A stretch of DNA of 64,000 nucleotides, taken from the NCBI RefSeq assembly GCF_018798885.1, contig NZ_CP076363.1, positions 1-64,000 of the forward strand. The letters run 5' to 3'. Numbering within the stretch: position 1 is the stretch's first letter; the number at the start of each line of letters is the position of its first letter. A model generated the notes under the pieces. The model was given only the letters and a program-made list of their open reading frames with translations. It did no database searches and was not told where the DNA came from. The translations under genes and the position numbers were made by a program. Origin of the DNA: Gemmobacter fulvus. GTDB lineage: Bacteria > Pseudomonadota > Alphaproteobacteria > Rhodobacterales > Rhodobacteraceae. Shown piece by piece: positions 8,837 through 17,272 of this stretch.

Positions 8837-9694
8837 TTACCCTTTCACGGCGCCAAGGGACAGACCCTCGACCAGATACCGCTGGGCATAGAGGGCCAGC
8901 GCGAAGGTGGGGGCGATGGACAGAACGATCCCGGCCGCCACCTGACCATACTGGATGCCCGAGGCGGTCACGAAGGCCAGCGCCCCCACTGTCACCGGCT
9001 GTTTGTCGGCCGAGGCCAGCACCAGCGCGAAAACGAAGTTGTTCCAGGCGAAGATGAAGGCGAGCAAGCCTGCGGCGGCAATACCCGGCCCAGCCAGCGG
9101 CAGCGCGATCCGGCGGAAGGTCGACCAGAAATCATGCCCTGCGATGCGATAGGCATATTCGACATCCGCCGGAATATCCTCGAAGTACCCACGCACGATC
9201 CACAGGATCAGCGGCAGCACGATCAGCTGATAGACCCAGATCAGCCCGCCATAGGTATTGGCCAGCCCAAGCTGCTGGAAATAGATCGTCAGCGGCAGCA
9301 GCACCAGCAAGGGCGGGGCAAAGCGGAACGACAGCAGCGTGAAGGCGATGTCTTCAGAGCCCTTGAACTTCAGCCGTGCAAAGGCATAGGCGGCAGGCAC
9401 GCCCAGCACCAACCCCAGCGCCACCGAGGTGGTGGACAGGAACAGCGAGTTCCACAGGTTGCGCATGAAGTTGATCTCCAGCATCCCGGCTGCGGTTTGC
9501 AGCTTGCCGGTGATCAGCGCCTGATAATTCTCCAGCGTCGGCGCGAAGATCAGCGAGGGCGGCACGCGCAGGATGGATTCATTGGTCTGAAAGCTCATCA
9601 GAAAGATCCAGACGATCGGAAACATGAAGAACAGGCAGACAAGGGTGATGGCCGTGCCACGCAGCAGCCGCTCGATGGGGGATGTGGTTTCCAT
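8837..9694 (-). CDS. Carbohydrate ABC transporter permease (MalG-like)
   Basis: 285-residue inner-membrane protein with six hydrophobic segments and the EAA loop around residue 185 (EYAYRIAGHDFWSTFRRIALP), the contact site for the ATPase. The long periplasmic loop after TM1 is typical of MalG/UgpE-type permeases. It lies 9 bp after the MalF-like permease and 3 bp before the degenerate ATPase gene, so all three are co-transcribed. It forms half of the translocation pore for the operon's sugar alcohol. Confidence 0.9.
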   Translation of the reverse strand: METTSPIERLLRGTAITLVCLFFMFPIVWIFLMSFQTNESILRVPPSLIFAPTLENYQALITGKLQTAAGMLEINFMRNLWNSLFLSTTSVALGLVLGVPAAYAFARLKFKGSEDIAFTLLSFRFAPPLLVLLPLTIYFQQLGLANTYGGLIWVYQLIVLPLILWIVRGYFEDIPADVEYAYRIAGHDFWSTFRRIALPLAGPGIAAAGLLAFIFAWNNFVFALVLASADKQPVTVGALAFVTASGIQYGQVAAGIVLSIAPTFALALYAQRYLVEGLSLGAVKG

Positions 9695-9703
9695 GATCGT
9701 CCC

Positions 9704-10627
9704 TCAGGCGTTGCCGCGCTGCTTTTCGCGCAGGCGGAGCCAGTTTTTGATGAAGATATTCGACAGCGTGTAGGTGATCGCCCAAAGGATCATCAGCAGC
9801 GCGGCAGAGCGGCCCACATTGGTCGACTGGAAGAAGTTCAGATAGGCCTCGACCTGGAACACGGTCAGCTTGTCGCCCGGCCCGCCTTGGGTCATCGCAT
9901 AGATGATGTCGAACTGCTGGATCGACTCGATCACGCGGAACAGGGTGGCGGTCAGCAGGAAGGGGGTCAGCATCGGCAGGGTGATGCGCCAGAACACGAA
10001 CAGCCGGGGCACGCCATCCAGCGCCGCCGCCTCGAACGGCTGTTGCGGCAAGGAGCGCAGCCCGGCCAGCAGCAGGATCATGATGAAGGGCGTATAGACC
10101 CAGATATCGACGATCACCACGGTCAGCATCGCGGTCGACGGATCCGAGGCCCAGCGGAAATTCTCGATGCCCAGCACCGTGGCGAAATAGGACAGGATGC
10201 CAAAGCCCGGATTGGTCATCAGCTTCCACATCAGCGCGGCCAGTGCCGGGGCCGTCATCAGCGGCATCAGCAGCATGATCGACACGAAATTGTTCACCCG
10301 ATTGCGCTTTTGCAGCAGCAGCGCAATGCCAAGGCCCAGCAGCAGTTCCAGAACCACGGTCAGCCCGGCATAGGTGACAGACACGCGCAGCGTGTTCCAG
10401 AAGGCGGAATCGCTCAGGAAATTCAGGTAATTGGCACCCCAGTTCCATTCGCGTGCCCAGGGCTGCGACAGCCGGTAGCGTTGCAGCGAATAGGCGACAG
10501 CAGTCAGGAACGGCACCAGAATGCCGATGCAGGTCAGCAGGGCGGGCAAAGACAGCAGATAGGGCAGCACGCGGCGGGAAACGCGAAAACGGCGGGGGCG
10601 CGGCTGGCCTGAGAGGGAAGTGGTCAT
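9704..10627 (-). CDS. Carbohydrate ABC transporter permease (MalF/UgpA-like)
   Basis: 307-residue inner-membrane protein with six predicted membrane spans. A basic N-terminal tail precedes TM1 (LPYLLSLPALLTCIGILVP), and an EAA-type loop (FEAAALDGVPRLFVFWRITLP) lies near residue 200. It is the partner of the MalG-like permease downstream. It is separated from the binding-protein gene by 144 bp carrying a strong hairpin, which may set a higher level of binding protein than of membrane components. Confidence 0.9.
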   Translation of the reverse strand: MTTSLSGQPRPRRFRVSRRVLPYLLSLPALLTCIGILVPFLTAVAYSLQRYRLSQPWAREWNWGANYLNFLSDSAFWNTLRVSVTYAGLTVVLELLLGLGIALLLQKRNRVNNFVSIMLLMPLMTAPALAALMWKLMTNPGFGILSYFATVLGIENFRWASDPSTAMLTVVIVDIWVYTPFIMILLLAGLRSLPQQPFEAAALDGVPRLFVFWRITLPMLTPFLLTATLFRVIESIQQFDIIYAMTQGGPGDKLTVFQVEAYLNFFQSTNVGRSAALLMILWAITYTLSNIFIKNWLRLREKQRGNA

Positions 10628-10706
10628 GGCATGGTCCTTCCGGGCCCCCGGAAGCTGGGCTTCGGGGCAGAAACGGGACGGAAATGGAAATGGGCGCGGG
10701 GAGGGG

Positions 10707-10743
10707 CCTCTTTCCCCGGCGGGGAGCGCGCCGGGGAAAGAGG
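10707..10743 (-). repeat. Intercistronic 15-bp perfect hairpin between binding-protein and permease genes
   Basis: Arms 10707-10721 (CCTCTTTCCCCGGCG) and 10729-10743 are perfect inverted repeats around a 7-base loop. No T-run follows on the minus strand. It lies after the binding-protein stop and before the first permease, the place where malE-malF-type operons carry RNA-stabilising or attenuating hairpins. Role inferred from position. Confidence 0.7.
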
Positions 10744-10771
10744 GTCGGGGGCCTGAAGTCAGGCCGGCAGA

Positions 10772-12214
10772 TCAGCCGAGACCGGCTTCCTTCAGCTGGC
10801 CGTTCACGCTTTCGGCCAGCATGTCGAGGCCTTCATCGACCGGCATTTCCTTCGCCACCATCTTTTGCAGCGTTGCCGCCCATTCGGTGGTCAGATCAAA
10901 GAACAGCGGCTGTGCGGTGAACTTGATCGACGCACCGGGGGCCGAGGCATCGTGCATTTCCACATAGCCCGGATATTTGCCCGACAGCTTGTCGCGGAAG
11001 GCGCCGTCGGCCCAGACGCTCGACCGGACCGGGTTGACGAAGTCCATTTCCCGCGCGCCGAACAGGGCGTGTTCCGGGCCGGAGGCCCATTGCAGGAAAT
11101 ACCATGCCGCGTCCTTGTTGCTGGAGAAGGACGACATGGCGAGCGACCAGATCCAGATATTGGGGGTCGGGGCTGCCGCTGCCGGGTTGGCCTTGAACGG
11201 CGCAAAGGCGAGGTTGCCTGCTTCGGCATTGCCGGGGCCGTTCATGAAATAGCCCAGGATATCGGCGTCGAACATCATGGCCGATTTGCCCGCCCCCAGA
11301 TCGGTGCCGACCTGATACCAAGTATGCGTCGCCCAGTCCGGCGCGCCGCTGTCCTGAATCATCTGCACCCATTTGCGGTGGAACTCTTTCGACACATCGG
11401 TGTTCATCGCGGCGGCAAGTTTGCCATCGGCCCCGACCGTCAGGTCTTTCTGGTCGAAGTTGGCATAGCCCGACAGGAAGCCCGGATGGATGGTGGCCCA
11501 GGAACGCGAGCCGCGCACCCCCACGCCATAGCCGCCATTCATCGCCGCCTTGCCCTTGGCCGCCGTTTCCACCAGTTCGTCGAGATTGGTGGGCACGGCC
11601 ATGCCAGCGGCATCAAAGACACGCTTGTTGTAGGTCAGGTTGTTCTGCTCATACCCCCATGGAATACACCATTGCTTCGCATCCGCCGATCCAAGCGCCC
11701 CGCCGGGCACGCCGTTCCAGGCGCAGGAGTTCTTCACGCCGGGCAGCATGTCGTCCCAAGCATACAGCGGGTTGGTCTTGGTAGGATCGGTGATCCAGGC
11801 ATTCAGGTCTTCGACCCAGCCCGCCGGGCCATAGGTCCAGGTCATGTAAGCGCCGGTCATGAAGGCGTCATACTCGGTCGAACCGGAGGACAGCGCGGCG
11901 GTCACTTTGTCGAAGTAGACATCTTCGGGGAAAACGTCGTATTTAACGTCCATACCCGTCAGAGCTTTGAAATTCTCAAGGTTCGCAATCATGGCGTCGG
12001 TATAGGGGTGCTTGTTGAGCAGCAGCTTGACCGTCGTACCGGCGTGCTTCTTCCAGTCGAAGTCGGCGGCCAGTGCCCTCGTTGCAGCGAGGTTGACAAG
12101 CACCCCGGCCGTCGCGGCCGAAACCCCCATCGAGCCGAGGCCCTTGATCAACGCCCGGCGGCTCATCGTGCCGCGGATGAAGGCGTCGATCAGGCCCTTT
12201 TCCTTTTCGTACAT
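10772..12214 (-). CDS. Tat-exported extracellular solute-binding protein (family 1) of the polyol ABC transporter
   Basis: 480 residues. The N-terminus carries a twin-arginine motif (SRRALIKG, about residues 17-24), a hydrophobic stretch and ATRALA before the mature part, so export in folded form by Tat is likely. The body is a family-1 (maltose-type) binding protein, at a size near GlpV-like proteins. The start at 12214 has GGAGGAGA about 6 bases upstream; upstream in-frame starts lie inside sorC. It lies 19 bp downstream of the SorC regulator gene, so the regulator and transporter share a transcript. Ligand inferred to be a sugar alcohol from the kinase/dehydrogenase context. Confidence 0.88.
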   Translation of the reverse strand: MYEKEKGLIDAFIRGTMSRRALIKGLGSMGVSAATAGVLVNLAATRALAADFDWKKHAGTTVKLLLNKHPYTDAMIANLENFKALTGMDVKYDVFPEDVYFDKVTAALSSGSTEYDAFMTGAYMTWTYGPAGWVEDLNAWITDPTKTNPLYAWDDMLPGVKNSCAWNGVPGGALGSADAKQWCIPWGYEQNNLTYNKRVFDAAGMAVPTNLDELVETAAKGKAAMNGGYGVGVRGSRSWATIHPGFLSGYANFDQKDLTVGADGKLAAAMNTDVSKEFHRKWVQMIQDSGAPDWATHTWYQVGTDLGAGKSAMMFDADILGYFMNGPGNAEAGNLAFAPFKANPAAAAPTPNIWIWSLAMSSFSSNKDAAWYFLQWASGPEHALFGAREMDFVNPVRSSVWADGAFRDKLSGKYPGYVEMHDASAPGASIKFTAQPLFFDLTTEWAATLQKMVAKEMPVDEGLDMLAESVNGQLKEAGLG

Positions 12215-12233
12215 AGGTTCTCCTCCCTGAATG

Positions 12234-13202
12234 TCAGCCTTGTGGCTGACCGTTTGCGAGCGCATGTGCCGTGCGCTCATCGGTGATGAGGCCGCTGAGA
12301 CAGCCGCTCATCAGGACAGACCTGATTGCACAGGTCTTTTCGGTGCCGCCCGCGATGGCGACGATCCGGCGTCCCTTCAGCTCCTCCAAGCCGAGGGACA
12401 GGGTTCTTTGGGTCAGCGAGGTTTCGATGGGCCGCCCTTCGGCATCGAAGAAATGGCCCAGAATCTCGCCCGTGCCGCCGCGCGCCTTCACTTCGGTGAT
12501 CTCGGGCATCTCCACCATGCGCGACGAGACAAGCTGCGCGTCGGGTTCGGTGGTGCCGATGCCGACAATCATCAGATCGGATTGCGCGGCCAGCGCAAAC
12601 ACGTCCGACACACCGCGCTGCGACAGCAGCACCTCGCGGTCTTCCACCGAATTGGCAAAGAACGGCACCGGCATCACAAAGGCGGTGGCGCCGGTCTTTT
12701 CCGCCAGCCGGTGCATCACGTCATGCGGGTTGGCCGCGTAGTTGCGGGTCAGCCCGCCGAGCAGCGAGACAAAGCGCACCCGCCCGGCCTCGGTCCGGGG
12801 CATGTCGGCCACGGCGGCGGCCAGCGTGCGGCCATGACCGATGCCGATCACGCCGTCAGGGTGGCTGTCGATGGCGCGTTGCAGGAACCCGGCCCCGGCC
12901 ACGCCAAGTGCCCGCAGCGGCAGGCCCTCTTCGTGCAGATCGGGCACCACCTCGCAATAGGTCAGGTTGAAGGCGGCGGCGAGCTGGTTTTCCAGCTCCA
13001 CACATTCGGCGATGTCACCGTCGATCGTCACCTTGACGGCCCCCGCCTCATTGGCGCGGGTGATCAGGCGATGCGCCTTGACGTTGGTCACGCCCAGGCG
13101 TTTGGCGACTTCGGCCTGGGTCAACCCGGCTGCGTAATGCAGCCAGGCTGCGCGAATGGCGAGGCTTTCCTCGCTGTCGCGGGTTCTGACGGTGCGCGTC
13201 AT
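12234..13202 (-). CDS. SorC/DeoR-type sugar-binding transcriptional regulator (EryD-like)
   Basis: 322 residues: N-terminal helix-turn-helix (GLTQAEVAKRLGVTNVKAHRLI, about 24-45) followed by the sugar-phosphate-binding SorC domain (IGIGHGRTLAAAV, VSLLGGL, GIGTTEPD, GGTEKTCAIRSVL). SorC-family regulators sense phosphorylated pathway intermediates; EryD of the Brucella erythritol operon belongs here. It is the first gene of the operon and probably autoregulated through the promoter region upstream. The start ATG at 13202 is preceded by GGGAGGAG. Confidence 0.9.
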   Translation of the reverse strand: MTRTVRTRDSEESLAIRAAWLHYAAGLTQAEVAKRLGVTNVKAHRLITRANEAGAVKVTIDGDIAECVELENQLAAAFNLTYCEVVPDLHEEGLPLRALGVAGAGFLQRAIDSHPDGVIGIGHGRTLAAAVADMPRTEAGRVRFVSLLGGLTRNYAANPHDVMHRLAEKTGATAFVMPVPFFANSVEDREVLLSQRGVSDVFALAAQSDLMIVGIGTTEPDAQLVSSRMVEMPEITEVKARGGTGEILGHFFDAEGRPIETSLTQRTLSLGLEELKGRRIVAIAGGTEKTCAIRSVLMSGCLSGLITDERTAHALANGQPQG

Positions 13203-13234
13203 TTCTCCTCCCAGAGCTTCGTCGCGGCGCTATC

Positions 13235-13287
13235 TGTAATTTTTTGCGCCATGTGTAATTTCTTACGTTTCTGACGTGCTCTGTCAA
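13235..13287 (-). promoter_or_regulatory. Promoter and tandem repeat (candidate SorC operator) of the polyol operon
   Basis: On the minus strand a consensus -35 TTGACA lies at 13287-13282. A weak -10-like TAAGAA follows after 16 bases. Downstream, two copies of TGTAATTT (plus strand 13235-13242 and 13254-13261) repeat with a 19-bp period and would overlap the initiation region, fitting repression by the adjacent SorC protein. The -10 element is poor and the operator assignment is inference. Confidence 0.5.
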
Positions 13288-13349
13288 TAGGCAGAACTTG
13301 CTGCACAGCGGCATCGCAAAATGGAGGGCGCTTTCAGCATGTTAACGCA

Positions 13350-13377
13350 AACGGCCCCGGCGGGTGCCGGGGCCGTT
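13350..13377 (-). terminator. Rho-independent-like terminator of ribH
   Basis: A perfect 12-bp stem, AACGGCCCCGGC (13350-13361) with its complement at 13366-13377 and a 4-base loop, lies 23 bp after the ribH stop. On the minus strand it is followed by a short T-run (GCCGTTTGCG). It separates ribH from the promoter of the sorC operon. Confidence 0.7.
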
Positions 13378-13400
13378 GCTGCATCGCATTGATTCGCGGA

Positions 13401-13838
13401 TCAGATCGCGAGGTCGGCCATCAGCCGCACGGCATGGGCGGCCTCGGCACCTTTCTTGACGAAATGCGCGGCATAGAAGCCTTCATGTTCGGCAGAGGGT
13501 TGAAAATGATGCGGGGTCAGCGACACCGAAAAGGTCGGAACCCCGGTCTCCATCTGGGCCTGCATCAGGCCATTCACCACGGCGGCAGCCACGAAATCGT
13601 GGCGATAAATCCCGCCATCCACCACCAGCGCTGCGGCGACAACGGCATGATAGCGGCCCGAAGCGCCCAGCTTTTTCGCCAGCAGTGGCATTTCGAACGC
13701 ACCGGGCACATCGAAGGTGGTCACGTTCACCTTGCGGCCATTGGCGGCCATATCGGCCACAAAGCCTTCATGCGCACGGTCCACGATGGCGGCGTGCCAA
13801 CGTGCCTTGATAAAGGCGATGTTCAGAGTATCAGTCAT
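13401..13838 (-). CDS. ribH: 6,7-dimethyl-8-ribityllumazine synthase (RibH2 type)
   Basis: 145 residues with lumazine-synthase motifs: FIKARWHAAIVD near the N-terminus, FDVPGAFEMPLLAKKL, GGIYRHDFVAAAVVNGLM and SVSLTPHHFQ. It condenses 5-amino-6-ribitylamino-uracil with 3,4-dihydroxy-2-butanone-4-phosphate, the penultimate step of riboflavin synthesis. The RWHA and RHDF stretches are those of the second, decameric RibH2 class known from Brucella and rhizobia, not of the classical ribH beside ribD/ribE. The start at 13838 gives the family length; a longer reading to 13922 would begin inside the riboswitch. It is alone, with no other rib gene nearby, and controlled by an FMN riboswitch. Confidence 0.92.
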   Translation of the reverse strand: MTDTLNIAFIKARWHAAIVDRAHEGFVADMAANGRKVNVTTFDVPGAFEMPLLAKKLGASGRYHAVVAAALVVDGGIYRHDFVAAAVVNGLMQAQMETGVPTFSVSLTPHHFQPSAEHEGFYAAHFVKKGAEAAHAVRLMADLAI

Positions 13839-13919
13839 AGCGGAACCTTCCGTTTTCAAGCGACAGGTTCTTGAAGGCGTCAACAAGCGCCAAGCCGGGA
13901 ATGACCCCGGCCTTTTGCC

Positions 13920-14045
13920 CATTCTCTCACATCCGGACTATACCGTCGGCCCCGGAATTTCACCGGATCTGCTGACCCCTGTCTTGCGACAGGGCGCTCG
14001 CGGGCTATCACCGCCGGTGGGGAATCGCACCCCGCCCCGAGAACG
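13920..14045 (-). promoter_or_regulatory. FMN riboswitch (RFN element) upstream of ribH
   Basis: On the minus strand the conserved RFN blocks appear in order: GGGGCGGGGTGCGATTCCCC, CACCGGCGGTGATAGCCCGC, a P3 variable stem around CCTGTCGCAAGACAGG, then CCGGTGAAATTCCGGGG and the closing GACGGTATAGTCCGGATG with GAGAAT. It lies about 80 bp upstream of the ribH start, so FMN should repress ribH. A TTGAAC -35-like element overlaps the thiD stop (14074-14079). Confidence 0.95.
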
Positions 14046-14075
14046 CGCCACCCTAAGCAAGATCATGCAGAAGGT

Positions 14076-14786
14076 TCAAGGGGTGTTCAGATAGGCGGTG
14101 ACATGGGCCTTGGCGGCAGCACAGGCGGCGGGCAGCGGCAGGCCCTGCGCCAGCCCGCAGGCAATGGCGCTGGCAAGGGTGCAGCCGGTGCCGCGTTTTC
14201 CGGTGGCGCTGCGCGGGGCCGAAAGCGGGATTCTGGCGGTGGAGGTGAACAGCAGGTCCATCGCCTCGAGCCCTTCGGCATGGCCGCCCTTCAACAAAAC
14301 GGCCCGTGCCCCCATCGCAAACAGCGCGGCGGCGGTGGCCTCGGCGGGTGCGTCGGGCGGCAAGCCGGTCAGATGCGCAGCCTCGGGCAGATTGGGCGTG
14401 ATCAGGGTCACACGCGCCATCAGCGCGTAAAGGGCGGGCAGGGCATCCGGGGCCAGCAAGGGCGTGCCAGAGCTGGAGATCAGCACCGGGTCCAGCACCG
14501 CAGGCGCATCGGGCAGATGGCGCGTGACGGTTTCGGTAACGGCGGCATTGGTCAACATGCCAATCTTCACTGCGGCCACCCGCCCCGCCGCCCGGATCTG
14601 CGCCGCCACGGTTTCGGCAGGCACCGGATGGATGGCAAGAACCTGCGCATCGGTCTGGGCGGTGATGGCGGTGGCAGCGGTTTTGGCGCGCTGGCCAAAG
14701 GCGGCCAGCGTCGCCAGATCCCGCATCAACCCCGCGCCGCCGCCACTGTCCAGCCCGGCAATGATCAGCACCGGATCAGCCTGCAT
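14076..14786 (-). CDS. thiD: Hydroxymethylpyrimidine kinase / phosphomethylpyrimidine kinase
   Basis: 236 residues, ribokinase fold: N-terminal LIIAGLDSGGGAGLMRDL, substrate/anion region ITAQTDA, and C-terminal GTGCTLASAIACGLAQG with the catalytic Asp region. It phosphorylates HMP twice to HMP-PP for thiamine synthesis. I use the ATG at 14786 (MQADPVLIIAG), which overlaps thiF by 11 bp and matches the usual N-terminal length; the ATG at 14813 would add nine residues. Last gene of the thi operon. Confidence 0.9.
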   Translation of the reverse strand: MQADPVLIIAGLDSGGGAGLMRDLATLAAFGQRAKTAATAITAQTDAQVLAIHPVPAETVAAQIRAAGRVAAVKIGMLTNAAVTETVTRHLPDAPAVLDPVLISSSGTPLLAPDALPALYALMARVTLITPNLPEAAHLTGLPPDAPAEATAAALFAMGARAVLLKGGHAEGLEAMDLLFTSTARIPLSAPRSATGKRGTGCTLASAIACGLAQGLPLPAACAAAKAHVTAYLNTP

Positions 14787-15732
14787 CGGCGGCAAGCAGA
14801 ACGATGTTGTCATGGCCCTGTGCGGCGGCCAGCGTCACTGCCGCGCGCCAGGCCCGCAGCCCGCTGCGGCAGGCCAGCACGCTGCGCTGGGGGCTGGGCG
14901 TGATCTCTGCCGGGGCGCTGCGCTGCGCGCTGGCATGGGCGGGCACCGGGGCCTCCTCCACCGGGCGCAGGTCGATCACCCGGTCAGAGGCGGTGATCTG
15001 GCTGGCGGCGATGAAGCGGAAGGCCTGCGCCGGTTCGGGTGCGCCATCAAAGCGGAAGCTGGCGAACCGATAGCTGCGCAGATCGGTGGTGATCATCTGA
15101 CCCAGCGGGTTGGGCGCAAGGCCCAACAGCTGTGCCAAAGCCAGCTGCGCCTGCATTGCGCCCACCATGGCCACCACCGGCCCCAGCACTCCCGCCGTGG
15201 CACAGGTCTGCGCCTGCGCAGGCGGATCGGGAAACAGCGCGCGATAGCTGGGCGCCGGGCCGCAAAACCCGCCGACATAACCGCCAAAGCCAAGCGCCGA
15301 GGCGCTGATCAGCGGTTTGCCCTCGGCCAGACACAGATCCGACAGCGTATAGGTCACGGCATAACTGTCGGCACAGTCCAGGATCAGATCATGCGCCGCG
15401 ATCAGCTCGGCGGCATTGGCCGGGGTCAGCCGCTGCACCTGCGGCTCAACCCTTACTTCTGGGTGCGCGGCCTGTAAGGCTTGTGCGGCGGCCAGCGCCT
15501 TGGGCTGACCCAGATCCGCCATGCGATACAGCGGCTGCCGGTGCAGATTGCTTTCCTCGACCACATCCGGGTCAAGCAGGGTCAGCGCGCCGACACCCGC
15601 CCCGGCCAATCCGGTCAATACCGGGCAGCCCAACCCGCCCGCGCCAATCACCAGCACATGCGCGGCGGTAAGGCGGGCCTGCCCTTTGGGGCCAATGTCG
15701 GGCAGGGCCATCTGCCGGGCATATCGGCTCAT
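14776..15732 (-). CDS. thiF: ThiF/MoeB-type adenylyltransferase with C-terminal rhodanese-like tail
   Basis: 318 residues. The E1-like ATP-binding domain has VIGAGGLGCPVLTGLAGAGVG (about 31-51), the DPDVVEESNLHRQ adenylation stretch and DCADSYAVTYTLSD. It activates the ThiS C-terminus as an acyl-adenylate. From about residue 245 a rhodanese-like region follows, ending with VLACRSGLRAWRAA, where CRSGLRA fits the active-site Cys loop of rhodaneses, so the protein may also carry the sulfur to ThiS. It sits between thiE and thiD with a 4-bp overlap to thiE. Confidence 0.88.
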   Translation of the reverse strand: MSRYARQMALPDIGPKGQARLTAAHVLVIGAGGLGCPVLTGLAGAGVGALTLLDPDVVEESNLHRQPLYRMADLGQPKALAAAQALQAAHPEVRVEPQVQRLTPANAAELIAAHDLILDCADSYAVTYTLSDLCLAEGKPLISASALGFGGYVGGFCGPAPSYRALFPDPPAQAQTCATAGVLGPVVAMVGAMQAQLALAQLLGLAPNPLGQMITTDLRSYRFASFRFDGAPEPAQAFRFIAASQITASDRVIDLRPVEEAPVPAHASAQRSAPAEITPSPQRSVLACRSGLRAWRAAVTLAAAQGHDNIVLLAADAG

Positions 15733-16325
15733 CTTGTCGCCCGCAGCCAGAGGTCGCAGCGCGCCTCGGGGTCTTTGGCGGTGACAATATCGGTGACGAC
15801 GGCGGCGCTGTCGGCCCCGGCGGCAAACACGCCGGGCAGGCGTTCCGGGGTCAATCCGCCAATCGCCACCAAAGGGCGCGTGCCGATGGCGGCCTTCCAG
15901 GCGGTCAGACGCTCCAGCCCCTGCGGGGCCCAGGGCATCTGTTTCAACAGGGTGGGATAGACCGGGCCAAGCGCGATATAGGCCGGATCATGTGACAGCG
16001 CGCGCTCCCGCTCGGCCTCGTCATGGGTCGACAGGCCAAAGCGGATTCCGGCGCGGGCGAGGGCGGCAAAATCGGCGCTGTCCATGTCTTCCTGCCCCAG
16101 ATGGATGAACTCCAGCCCGAGATCGAGCGCGAGCTGCCAATAATCATTCAGGATCAGCTGTGCCCCATGCTGGCGGCAGATGGCCTGCGCCCGCAGGGCA
16201 TGGGCCCGCAGATCGGCGGCGGGCATATCCTTGGCGCGCAGCTGCACAAGCCGCACGCCGCGTGGCACCAGCCGTTCGATCAGATCGGCGGTTGGGGTGA
16301 TCAGGTAAAACCGGTCCAGTGTCAT
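15729..16325 (-). CDS. thiE: Thiamine phosphate synthase
   Basis: 198-residue TIM-barrel enzyme joining HMP-PP and the thiazole phosphate. Visible family motifs are [13 protein letters not shown] (diphosphate-binding region), [21 protein letters not shown], and [12 protein letters not shown] with VAIGGLTPE and [11 protein letters not shown] at the C-terminal phosphate site. Slightly shorter than many ThiE proteins. It overlaps thiG and thiF by 4 bp each. Confidence 0.92.
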   Translation of the reverse strand: MTLDRFYLITPTADLIERLVPRGVRLVQLRAKDMPAADLRAHALRAQAICRQHGAQLILNDYWQLALDLGLEFIHLGQEDMDSADFAALARAGIRFGLSTHDEAERERALSHDPAYIALGPVYPTLLKQMPWAPQGLERLTAWKAAIGTRPLVAIGGLTPERLPGVFAAGADSAAVVTDIVTAKDPEARCDLWLRATR

Positions 16326-17083
16326 GCAAGCTCTGCCATGCCGAAGATGGGGGTGGAGGGGGCGGCCATGTCGCGCGGCGGCATCAGCCCGGCGCGATGG
16401 GCGGCATGGCCTGCGGCGGTCGCCTCGGCAAAGGCGCCGGCCATGGTGACGGGATCGGCGGCCAGCGCCACGGCCGTGTTCAGCAGCACGGCATCAAACC
16501 CGGCCTCCATCGCCTGCGCGGCATGGCTGGGCGCGCCGATCCCGGCATCCACGATCAACGGCACGCCGGGGAAATGCGCGCGCATCGACCGCAGCGCGGG
16601 CAGGTTGCGCAGCCCCTGACCCGAGCCGATGGGCGCGCCCCAGGGCATCAGCACCTGACAGCCCGCCGCCAGCAGCCGCTCGCCCACGATCAGATCATCG
16701 GTGGTGTAGGGGAAGATCTGGAACCCGTCCTCGGCCAGAATGCGCGCCGCCTCGACCAGCTGGAACACATCGGGTTGCAGCGTGTCGGCATGGCCGATCA
16801 GCTCCAGTTTGATCCAGGGTGTGTTGAACAGCTCGCGCGCCATATGGGCCGTGGTCACGGCCTCCTTCACCGTGTGGCAGCCGGCGGTATTGGGCAGGAT
16901 GCGCGCGCCGGTGGCGTGCAGGATGTCACGGAAGGCGGGGCCGCTGCGCGCTTCGCGCCGCAGGCTGACGGTGATGATGTCGCAGCGCGCCGCCGCGATG
17001 GCCGCCGACAGGATCGCGGGCGAGGGATAGCGCGCCGTTCCCAGCAGCAGGCGCGAGGTGATGGGGATGCCGTACAGCTCCAT
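16322..17083 (-). CDS. thiG: Thiazole synthase
   Basis: 253-residue TIM barrel. The Schiff-base Lys is seen in WIKLELIGD-like [25 protein letters not shown] and [15 protein letters not shown] followed by [27 protein letters not shown] are diagnostic of ThiG. It combines deoxyxylulose phosphate, dehydroglycine from ThiO and sulfur from ThiS thiocarboxylate. It starts 2 bp after thiS. Confidence 0.95.
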   Translation of the reverse strand: MELYGIPITSRLLLGTARYPSPAILSAAIAAARCDIITVSLRREARSGPAFRDILHATGARILPNTAGCHTVKEAVTTAHMARELFNTPWIKLELIGHADTLQPDVFQLVEAARILAEDGFQIFPYTTDDLIVGERLLAAGCQVLMPWGAPIGSGQGLRNLPALRSMRAHFPGVPLIVDAGIGAPSHAAQAMEAGFDAVLLNTAVALAADPVTMAGAFAEATAAGHAAHRAGLMPPRDMAAPSTPIFGMAELA

Positions 17084-17085
17084 GC

Positions 17086-17272
17086 TCAGCCCCCCTGCAT
17101 CGGGGCGAGGATTTCCAGCCGGTCGCCCTCGCGCAGCACCGTGCGGGCGCGCAGCGGGGCGGGCAGAAAATCGCCGTTCAGCGCTGTGGCAATGCCGTTG
17201 TCAGGAAAGCCGAGGCAGGCCAGCGTTTCGGCCACGCTGGCGGGGGCGACCTCGGTCGGGGTGCCGTTCACA

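Noticed and set aside
8207-10612. 801-codon plus-strand open frame antisense to the transporter genes
   Set aside because: His/Gln/Arg-rich translation with no recognisable domain, opposite to three well-supported ABC genes; a typical high-GC shadow frame.
13048-13314. Small 88-codon minus-strand frame overlapping the sorC 5' end and promoter
   Set aside because: Arg/Ser-rich, no ribosome-binding site, overlaps the HTH-coding part of sorC.
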